From an uncultured Massilia sp. (GTDB lineage: Bacteria > Pseudomonadota > Gammaproteobacteria > Burkholderiales > Burkholderiaceae_D), in contig NZ_CAJYEB010000041.1 of the NCBI RefSeq assembly GCF_913773735.1, positions 124,001 to 188,000 on the forward strand: a stretch of DNA of 64,000 nt, given 5' to 3'. Positions 57,805 to 64,000 of this stretch are shown in pieces. Below the pieces are notes generated by a model. The model had not been told where the DNA came from. It ran no database searches and saw nothing but the letters and a program-made list of their open reading frames with translations. The position numbers and the translations under genes are program-made. The stretch's first letter is position 1; each line of letters begins with the position of its first letter.

Positions 57805-59886
57805 TCAAGCCACCACTTTCTCGACCTGCACCAGCGTGTCGTAGAAGGTGGGCGCCCGTCCCATGTCGGTCAGGCGCTGGCTGGTTACTTCGTTGGCGTT
57901 CTTGCCGTCGCTGGCGAGCTTCTTCCACCAGATCGACAGGCCGACCACGAGGCCGGCCCGCGCCCTGGCGGTGACCCGGGCGCGCGCGACGAACGCGCCC
58001 CGGTCGTTGAAGATGCGGACCATCTCCTTGTCGGCGATGCCGCGCGCGGCGGCGTCCTCGGGATGGATGTCCAGGTGCGGCTCGCCTTCCGTTGCACGCA
58101 GGCTCTGGACATTGACAAAGGTCGAGTTGAGGAAGTTCCTTGCCGGCGGAGAAATCATCGCCAGCGGATACCTTGCGGCCAACGCCGGGCTGGATGCGGC
58201 CGACTCGTAGTTCGGGATGTACGCCGGCAGCGGGTCCAGGCCGTCGGCCAGCATCGTGCTCGAATAGAACTCGCACTTGCCGGACGGGGTCGGGAAGCCG
58301 CCCTCGGCGAACGGCGCCGCCGGCATGTTCAGCTTTTGCCAGCCGGTGCGCTTGAGCGACTCCCAGTCGAAGTGGATCGCGCGCACGTCCTTGTTGTTGA
58401 AGGCCTTCGCGGCCAGTTCCTCGTCGGTTTCCCGGAATGCCGGGTCGTCGAAGCCCATGCGCTGCGCCAGCAGGCGGAAGATCTCGGTGTTCGGCTTGGA
58501 CGCGCCCAGCGGCGCGATCGCCGCATTGTTCGCCATCATGTACAAATGGCCATAGGACAGGTGGGCGTCCACGTGTTCCAGCTGCGTGGTGGCCGGCAGC
58601 ACGATGTCGGCGTAGTCGGCGGTATCGGTCAGGAAATGCTCCAGCACGACGGTGAACAGGTCCTCGCGCTCGAAGCCGCGCTGCACCTGGACGGAATCCG
58701 GCGCGATCGCCAGCGGGTTGGCGTTGTAGACGATCACCGCCTCGATCTTCGGGCCGAAGTCCGGCGATGCCTCGCGCTGCAGGTCGTCGCCGATGGTGTT
58801 CATGTTGATGGTGCGCGGCAGTTTCCCGCGCAGCAGGTCGGGACGCTGCAGCGCCACCTTGTCGGCCGGGAAGGAGCCGGAGGTCGACAGCTGGATGCCG
58901 CCGGCCGCGTGGCGCCAGGCGCCCACCAGCGCCGGCAGGCAGGCGATGTTGCGCACCGCCATGCCGCCGCCGCGCACGCGCTGCACGCCGTAGTTGACGC
59001 GGATCGCCACCGGCTCGCCCTGCTGCGCCGTGCGGCCGTAAGTGCGCGCCAGCCCGACGACTTCCTCGACCGTGATGCCGCAGGTCGCGGCGGTGCGCTC
59101 GGGCGTCCATTCGGCCACGCGGTCCTTCAGCTGGGCGAAGCCGATGGTGTGCCGTTCGATGTAATCGTGGTCGAGCAATTGTTCCTTGACGAGGACGTGC
59201 ATCATGCCCAGCGCCAGCGCGGCATCGGTGCCGGGCATCAGGGCGATGTGCTGGTGGCATTTCTCGGCCGTCAGCGAGCGGTACGGGTCGATCGCGATCA
59301 GTGTCGCGCCGCGGCGCTTGGCTTCCTGCAGGCGCGTCCACAGGTGCAGGTTCGAGGCGATCGGATTGCCGCCCCAGACCAGGATCAGCCTGGCATCCTG
59401 GAACTGTTCGGTATCGGTGCCGATCGAACCGCCGATCGTGTACTTGTAGCCGGTGAAGCCGGCCGTCGCGCAGACGGTGCGGTCGAGGAAGGACGCGCCC
59501 AGCCTGTTGAAGAAGCGCATCGCCATCGCCTCGCCCTGCACCAGGCCCATGGTGCCGCAATAACTGTACGGCAAGATCGCCTGCGGGTCGCGCGCGGCGA
59601 TCGGCTTCAGGCGCGCGGCGATCTCGTCCAGCGCGTCGTCCCAGCTGATCGGCACGAACTTGCCTTCTCCCTTCCTGCCGACGCGGCGCAGCGGCGTGAG
59701 CAGGCGGTCCGGATGGTAGGTGCGGTCGATGTAGCGCGACACCTTGGTGCACAGCACGCCGGCCGTGGTCGGATGGTCCGGATCGCCCTTGACCTCGGTC
59801 GCCACGCCGTCTTCCACCGTCACGAGGATGGCGCAGGTATCGGGACAGTCATGCGGGCAGGCGGCCCTGACGAGGGTCTTGGTCAT
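57805..59886 (-). CDS. Molybdopterin oxidoreductase (formate dehydrogenase/BisC-type)
   Basis: Cytoplasmic Mo-bisMGD enzyme of 693 residues. The N-terminal iron-sulfur motif is ACPHDCPDTCAILV with a fourth Cys in GVLCTKVSRY. Further blocks: ILPYSYCGTMGLVQGEAM, RLILVWGGNPIASNLHLW, IAIDPYRSLTAEKCHQHIAL and NFLNSTFVNVQSLR in the C-terminal cofactor domain. No Tat signal, so it acts in the cytoplasm. The Mo ligand lies near TVCATAGFTG but cannot be fixed by eye. No electron-transfer partner subunit lies next to it. Substrate unknown. Confidence 0.92.
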   Translation of the reverse strand: MTKTLVRAACPHDCPDTCAILVTVEDGVATEVKGDPDHPTTAGVLCTKVSRYIDRTYHPDRLLTPLRRVGRKGEGKFVPISWDDALDEIAARLKPIAARDPQAILPYSYCGTMGLVQGEAMAMRFFNRLGASFLDRTVCATAGFTGYKYTIGGSIGTDTEQFQDARLILVWGGNPIASNLHLWTRLQEAKRRGATLIAIDPYRSLTAEKCHQHIALMPGTDAALALGMMHVLVKEQLLDHDYIERHTIGFAQLKDRVAEWTPERTAATCGITVEEVVGLARTYGRTAQQGEPVAIRVNYGVQRVRGGGMAVRNIACLPALVGAWRHAAGGIQLSTSGSFPADKVALQRPDLLRGKLPRTINMNTIGDDLQREASPDFGPKIEAVIVYNANPLAIAPDSVQVQRGFEREDLFTVVLEHFLTDTADYADIVLPATTQLEHVDAHLSYGHLYMMANNAAIAPLGASKPNTEIFRLLAQRMGFDDPAFRETDEELAAKAFNNKDVRAIHFDWESLKRTGWQKLNMPAAPFAEGGFPTPSGKCEFYSSTMLADGLDPLPAYIPNYESAASSPALAARYPLAMISPPARNFLNSTFVNVQSLRATEGEPHLDIHPEDAAARGIADKEMVRIFNDRGAFVARARVTARARAGLVVGLSIWWKKLASDGKNANEVTSQRLTDMGRAPTFYDTLVQVEKVVA

Positions 59887-60050
59887 CGGATCAATCCAGG
59901 AAAAAACGTCGAGAATCCAATACTTTATCCGATTCCGGCGCCAGCCGTCAGGCTGGCCTTTGTCGCAAAGGTCGGGCTACAATGAACCGAAACAGGGCAT
60001 TGCCGGACAGGCAGTGCCGGGCTTACAAGAGACCTACAGGGAGAAACCGA

Positions 60051-61241
60051 ATGCGACTCGTCGAACCCATCCTCGCTTTCCAGTCCGAACTCGAAACGAT
60101 CCGGCGCGACATCCACGCCCATCCCGAACTCTGCTACGAAGAGCAGCGCACCGCCGACCTCGTCGCCGCGCGCCTGACCGAATGGGGCATCCCGGTGGTG
60201 CGCGGCCTGGGCGTGACCGGGGTCGTCGGCATCGTCAAGAACGGCACCTCCAGCCGCGCGATCGGCCTGCGCGCCGACATGGATGCGCTGCCCTTGCAGG
60301 AGCTGAACACATTTGAGCATGCGTCGCGGCATGCAGGCAAGATGCATGCGTGCGGGCACGACGGCCACACGGCGATGCTGTTGGGCGCAGCCCACTATCT
60401 GTCGCAGAACCGCAACTTCGACGGCACCGTCTACCTGATCTTCCAGCCCGCCGAGGAAGGCGGCGCCGGCGCCCGCCGCATGATCGAGGACGGGCTGTTC
60501 GAGCAGTTCCCGATGGAAGCCGTGTACGGCATGCACAACTGGCCGGGCGTGGCCACCGGCACGTTCGGCGTGGTCGAGGGGCCGATGATGGCATCCAGTA
60601 ACGAGTTCCGCGTCGTCATCAAGGGCAAGGGCGGCCACGCGGCCCAGCCGCACCGCGCCGTCGATCCGGTGACGACGGCCGTGCAGGTCGCGCAAGCGTG
60701 GCAGACCATCGTCTCGCGCGAAAAGAACCCGCTCGACACGGCCGTGCTGTCGATCACCCAGATCCACGCCGGCAGCGCCACCAACATCATTCCCGACGAG
60801 GCCGTCATGATCGGCACCGTGCGCACTTTTTCCACCAAGGTGCTGGACCTGGTCGAGACGCGCATGCGCGAGATCGCCGAGGGCATCACCGCGGCGTTCA
60901 ACGCCGGCGTCGACTTCACGTTCAAGCGCAACTACCCGCCGCTGGTCAACCATCCGCAACAGACCGCGCTGGCCATCGAGGCGATGCGCGCGGTGGTGGG
61001 CGCCGACCGGGTCGACACCCATGTCGAACCGACCATGGGCGCCGAGGACTTCGCCTTCATGCTGCAGGCCAAGCCGGGCTGCTACGTCTTCATCGGCAAC
61101 GGCGACGGCGAGCACCGCGGCGGCGGACACGGGCTCGGACCTTGCCAGCTGCACAACGGCAGCTACGACTTCAACGACCAGTTGCTGCCGATCGGGGCCA
61201 GTTACTGGGTCAGGCTGGTGGAGATGAGCCTGAAGGCCTGA
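60051..61241 (+). CDS. M20 family amidohydrolase (hippurate hydrolase/N-acyl amino acid type)
   Basis: 396-residue metal-dependent amidohydrolase. RRDIHAHPELCYEEQRTADL; RADMDALPLQE; MHACGHDGHTAMLLGAA with the Asp/His metal ligands; IFQPAEEGGAGARRMI with the catalytic Glu pair; GAEDFAFMLQAKPG. GGGAGA precedes ATG 60051, and a TACAAT box lies at 59976. Divergent from the molybdopterin oxidoreductase gene. Likely cleaves N-acyl or hippurate-like amides. Confidence 0.93.
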   Translation: MRLVEPILAFQSELETIRRDIHAHPELCYEEQRTADLVAARLTEWGIPVVRGLGVTGVVGIVKNGTSSRAIGLRADMDALPLQELNTFEHASRHAGKMHACGHDGHTAMLLGAAHYLSQNRNFDGTVYLIFQPAEEGGAGARRMIEDGLFEQFPMEAVYGMHNWPGVATGTFGVVEGPMMASSNEFRVVIKGKGGHAAQPHRAVDPVTTAVQVAQAWQTIVSREKNPLDTAVLSITQIHAGSATNIIPDEAVMIGTVRTFSTKVLDLVETRMREIAEGITAAFNAGVDFTFKRNYPPLVNHPQQTALAIEAMRAVVGADRVDTHVEPTMGAEDFAFMLQAKPGCYVFIGNGDGEHRGGGHGLGPCQLHNGSYDFNDQLLPIGASYWVRLVEMSLKA

Positions 61242-61249
61242 TCGGCCAT

Positions 61250-61335
61250 TACGTCGCCCCGGCGCAGGCCGGGGCCGAATGTTGCGCGCGGTCCCTGCGC
61301 TACGCTATCGGGTCCCGGCCTCCGCCGGGACGACG
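61250..61335. repeat. Family D long inverted repeat
   Basis: ACGTCGCCCCGGCGCAGGCC at one end and GGCCTCCGCCGGGACGACGT at the other, around a variable centre. It lies between convergent M20 and dehydrogenase genes. Confidence 0.88.
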
Positions 61336-61338
61336 TGG

Positions 61339-62244
61339 TCAGGTTGGCGGCAGCGCGTCCGGCTTCGTCCCCAGCCGTTTCCCCGGATTCATCCTCTCCA
61401 GCGCGATCAGCGCCGCCGCATGGTCCGCCGCCGGCAGCGCGTCCACGATGCTCTCGTACTGCCGCGTCACCAGGGCCGTCACCGGCAGCGTGAGGCCGGC
61501 CGCCTGCGCCGCCGCCAGGATGTTGCCCTGGTCCTTCAGCTGCGTCTTGACCTGCCCGCCGGGGATGAAGTTCCGGTCCAGCATGCGCTGGCCGTGCAGG
61601 TCGAGGATGCGGCTGCCGGCGAAGCCGCCGCGGATCGCCTCGCGCACGGCGGCCGGGTCGGCGCCGGCGGCCTGCGCCAGCAGCAGCGCTTCGGCCACCA
61701 CGTTCAGCGTCGCCCCCACGATCAGCTGGTTGCACAGCTTGGCCACCTGGCCGCTGCCGGCCTCCCCCACCCGCGTCGGCGTGCCGAGCACGCGCAGCAC
61801 CGGCTCGGCGCGCGCCACGTCCTCCACGCTGCCGCCGGCCATGATGGCCAGGGTGCCCTGCTCGGCGCCGACCACGCCGCCGGACACGGGCGCGTCGACG
61901 AAGCGGCAGCCGTGCGCGGCCAGGCGGGCGGCGCAGGCGAGCGCCTCGTCCTGGCGCGTCGAGCTCATGTCGATCCACAGGGTGCCCGGCGCCAGGTGCG
62001 GCAGCGCCGCCTCGAGCACCGCCGCGACGACGGGTCCCGCTTCCAGCATCGAGATGACGATGTCCGCCCCGGCGACGGCATCGGCCAGGTGCGCCTGCGG
62101 CACGGCGCCGGCGGCGCGCAGGGCCTCGGCCTTGGCCGGGCTGCGGTTCCAGGCGCGCAGCGCGACGCCGGCCTGGGCCAGCCGGGCCGCCATCGGCTTG
62201 CCCATCAAGCCGATGCCGAGGAACGCTACTGTCGGGGTCGTCAT
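61339..62244 (-). CDS. NAD(P)-dependent beta-hydroxyacid dehydrogenase (HIBADH family)
   Basis: 301 residues of the 3-hydroxyisobutyrate/tartronate semialdehyde reductase family. Dinucleotide motif FLGIGLMGKPMAARLAQAG; substrate motif FVDAPVSGGVVGAEQG; catalytic Lys in AKLCNQLIVGATLN; DQGNILAAAQAAGLTLPVT. GAAGGAGC precedes ATG 62244. The exact substrate is unknown and the neighbours give no pathway. Confidence 0.93.
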   Translation of the reverse strand: MTTPTVAFLGIGLMGKPMAARLAQAGVALRAWNRSPAKAEALRAAGAVPQAHLADAVAGADIVISMLEAGPVVAAVLEAALPHLAPGTLWIDMSSTRQDEALACAARLAAHGCRFVDAPVSGGVVGAEQGTLAIMAGGSVEDVARAEPVLRVLGTPTRVGEAGSGQVAKLCNQLIVGATLNVVAEALLLAQAAGADPAAVREAIRGGFAGSRILDLHGQRMLDRNFIPGGQVKTQLKDQGNILAAAQAAGLTLPVTALVTRQYESIVDALPAADHAAALIALERMNPGKRLGTKPDALPPT

Positions 62245-62423
62245 GCTGCTCCTTCGTCGGTTAGTTTCAAAATGGGTGTCGTGGGTGTGGTTGGCATGTT
62301 GACTGTACTTTAACGATTGGCAGGGTGACCACGCAAACCCCGCGACATCGCTACAATACCGGTTTGGCCGCCAATGATCAGCGTTTGTGCGGCCTTCATT
62401 CCCTATCGAAGGCAAGAATCCAC

Positions 62424-62972
62424 ATGAAAAATATCGTTCGCACCCTGGCGGCCGTCGCCGCCCTGTCCGCCGCACAAGCCGGCTTTGCCGCCGATGGCCT
62501 GGTCGATTCCGTGTCGCTGGAAGGCGGCGGCGGCGAGCATGTGCAGGTGCTGCGCCTGTCGGCCCAGAAGGACTGGAACAGGAACTGGCTGCCGACCCAC
62601 GGCTACCACCTGTCCGGCTACTGGGACGCCAACATCGCCTACTGGCGCGCCAACCGCTGGGACGACGTGCAGGACCGCCGCAAGAACCTGGGCGTGATCG
62701 GCCTGACCCCGGTGTTCCGCTGGGAAGCCGACGACAAGCTGGGCTTCTACGGCGAAGCCGGCATCGGCCTGAGCGTGTTCTCGAGCGTGTACCGCAACAC
62801 CCACCGCCAGCTGTCGACCGCGTTCGAATTCGCCGACCACGTCGGCGTCGGCTACGTGTTCTCGAACAAGCTGGACCTGGGCGTGCGCCTGCAGCACTAC
62901 TCGAACGGCGGCATCAAGCACCCGAACGGCGGGGTGAACGTGGCGCTGGTGCGCGCGGCGTATCACTTCTGA
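62424..62972 (+). CDS. pagL: PagL-type acyloxyacyl hydrolase (lipid A 3-O-deacylase)
   Basis: Outer-membrane eight-stranded barrel, 182 residues, with a signal peptide (MKNIVRTLAAVAALSAAQAG, cut after FAA). The active-site motif LQHYSNGGIKHPNGG gives His158 and Ser160, matching PagL His126 and Ser128. The catalytic Glu of PagL, 14 residues after the His, corresponds here to Asn172. The C-terminus ends in Phe after alternating hydrophobics, the barrel insertion signal. AAGG lies 12 bases before the ATG. A TACAAT box is at 62353. Confidence 0.9.
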   Translation: MKNIVRTLAAVAALSAAQAGFAADGLVDSVSLEGGGGEHVQVLRLSAQKDWNRNWLPTHGYHLSGYWDANIAYWRANRWDDVQDRRKNLGVIGLTPVFRWEADDKLGFYGEAGIGLSVFSSVYRNTHRQLSTAFEFADHVGVGYVFSNKLDLGVRLQHYSNGGIKHPNGGVNVALVRAAYHF

Positions 62973-62973
62973 G

Positions 62974-63030
62974 TCAGGGAGGGGTCGGAGCCCGGTGTTG
63001 CTTTTCCAGCGGCTCTGACCCCGGTTCTCA
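62974..63030. repeat. Family A palindromic element, simple copy
   Basis: GGGGTCGGAGCC, loop with GGTGTTGCTTTTCC, GGCTCTGACCCC. The first arm has one G for A. Directly after the pagL stop; the following 110 bp before the MFS gene show nothing else. Confidence 0.88.
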
Positions 63031-63142
63031 GCCGCGCGGCCTGTGGCGGCCACGAACTCCCGGCCGCACGATCCGCAACCGCCGCCGGCTCCGGCGGCGC
63101 TGCGGTACAAGCCGGCACGCCCCGAATATGTGACAATCGGGC

Positions 63143-64000
63143 ATGACCGATACCGACACCGTCAAACGCTACCTGCCCTGGCTCGTCGCGACTGCCCTGT
63201 TCATGGAGCAGCTCGACGCCACCATCGTCAATACCGCCATCCCGAGCATCGCGGCCAGCCTCGAGGTCACGCCGCTCAGCCTCAAGTCCGTCGTCACCAG
63301 TTATATCCTCAGCCTCGCCGTGGGCATCCCGGTGAGCGGCTGGATGGCCGACCGTTTCGGCACCCGGCGCGTGTTCGCCACCGCCATCGCCATCTTCACC
63401 ATCGCTTCCGTGCTGTGCGGCCTGGCGCTGAACGCGCCGATGATGGTGGCCGCGCGCCTGCTGCAGGGCATCGGCGGGGCGATGATGATGCCCGTCGGGC
63501 GCCTGTCGATCATCCGCACCTTCCCCAAGAACGAATTGCTCAGGGCGATGAACTTCGTGATCCTGCCGGCGCTCATCGGTCCCCTGCTGGGGCCGACCGT
63601 GGGCGGGCTGATCGTGCACTGGACCTCGTGGCGCGCCATCTTCTTCGTCAACGTGCCGGTCGGCCTGCTGGCGCTGTACTTCGTGCTGCGCCACATGCCG
63701 GACTACCACGGCGCCGAGCCGCGTCCGCTGGACGCGATCGGCCTGATCCTGTTCGGCTCCGGCACCGCGATCCTGTCCTGGCTGCTGGAAGTGTTCGGCG
63801 AACACACGCTGGACGGCATCACGATGGTGCTGATGCTGGTGCTGTCGGTGTCGCTGCTGGCCGCCTACGGCTGGCACGCGAACCGCGAGCAGTTTCCGCT
63901 GCTGCGCCTGGCGCTGTTCAAGGTGCGCACCTTCCGCATTTCGGTGCTGGGCGGCTTCATCACGCGCCTGGGCGTGGGCGGCCTGCCCTTCCTGCTGCCG
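63143..64000 (+). CDS. MFS transporter, DHA2 (EmrB/QacA) family, 3' end cut off
   Basis: First 286 residues of a drug:proton antiporter with 14 expected helices. Motif D1 ATALFMEQLDATIVNTAIPS in helix 1; motif A GWMADRFGTRRVF after helix 2; motif C-like ILPALIGPLLGPTVGGLI in helix 5; WRAIFFVNVPVGLLAL in helix 6. The gene runs off the right edge. GACAAT at 63132 lies 6 bases before the ATG, so this may be another short-leader gene. Confidence 0.92.
   Translation, partial: MTDTDTVKRYLPWLVATALFMEQLDATIVNTAIPSIAASLEVTPLSLKSVVTSYILSLAVGIPVSGWMADRFGTRRVFATAIAIFTIASVLCGLALNAPMMVAARLLQGIGGAMMMPVGRLSIIRTFPKNELLRAMNFVILPALIGPLLGPTVGGLIVHWTSWRAIFFVNVPVGLLALYFVLRHMPDYHGAEPRPLDAIGLILFGSGTAILSWLLEVFGEHTLDGITMVLMLVLSVSLLAAYGWHANREQFPLLRLALFKVRTFRISVLGGFITRLGVGGLPFLLP

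Overview
The window is GC-rich chromosomal DNA of a betaproteobacterium in the order Burkholderiales, most likely a Massilia-like member of the Oxalobacteraceae. Supporting signs are an NsrR/hmp unit with betaproteobacterial operators, a Pseudomonas-type two-subunit AruF/AruG arginine succinyltransferase, a PEP-CTERM protein, the pyrC-DUF3025-yggL neighbourhood, and many short palindromic intergenic elements. I see no phage, insertion sequence, CRISPR array, rRNA or complete tRNA. About 54 protein genes and one pair of candidate small RNAs are supported. The taxonomic call is an inference from content, not a match.

Layout. 1-2.4 kb: a cut-off amino-acid permease and a divergent flavohemoprotein gene with two NsrR-type operators. 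2.7-6 kb: a GIN-domain lipoprotein and an old-yellow-enzyme oxidoreductase. 5-18.4 kb, minus strand: a complete arginine succinyltransferase (AST) pathway in the order argR, astC, aruF, aruG, astD, astB, gdhB, astE. An arginine-type NAD glutamate dehydrogenase sits inside the set, so arginine is taken to glutamate and then to 2-oxoglutarate. 18.6-20.3 kb: MarR regulator, small unknown gene, HDOD protein. 20.3-20.6 kb: two near-identical candidate small RNAs exactly 200 bp apart. Each has a CRP-like site centred at -41.5 and its own terminator. 20.7-28.7 kb: secF, secD, yajC, tgt, queA and divergent recG.

28.7-36 kb: two Ala/Lys-rich exported proteins, a fibro-slime PEP-CTERM protein, a DJ-1/PfpI protein with a divergent GlxA-type regulator, and the pyrC-DUF3025-Gfo/Idh-yggL operon. 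36-44.3 kb: a probable sulfolactate locus (suyA, suyB, comC, tauE, then opposite-strand dctA, yeiH-type exporter, LysR and GntR regulators). The suyA and dctA promoters share an 11-bp element (ATATAGATGAT), a TTGACA box and a TAGCAT box. 44.4-48 kb: a lone amino-acid ABC ATPase, a second dicarboxylate symporter and a periplasmic asparaginase. 48-52.8 kb: Kdo hydroxylase, Atm1-like ABC exporter, acyl-CoA thioesterase and PhoD phosphatase. 53-56.5 kb: two tandem acyl-CoA ligases. 56.6-64 kb: a metallo-aminopeptidase lipoprotein, a molybdopterin oxidoreductase, an M20 amidohydrolase, a hydroxyisobutyrate-dehydrogenase-like enzyme, a PagL-type lipid A deacylase whose expected catalytic Glu position holds Asn, and the start of an MFS pump.

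The strongest new leads are the twin CRP-type small RNAs, the shared suyA/dctA promoter element, the gdhB insertion in the AST gene set, and the four families of gene-end palindromes.
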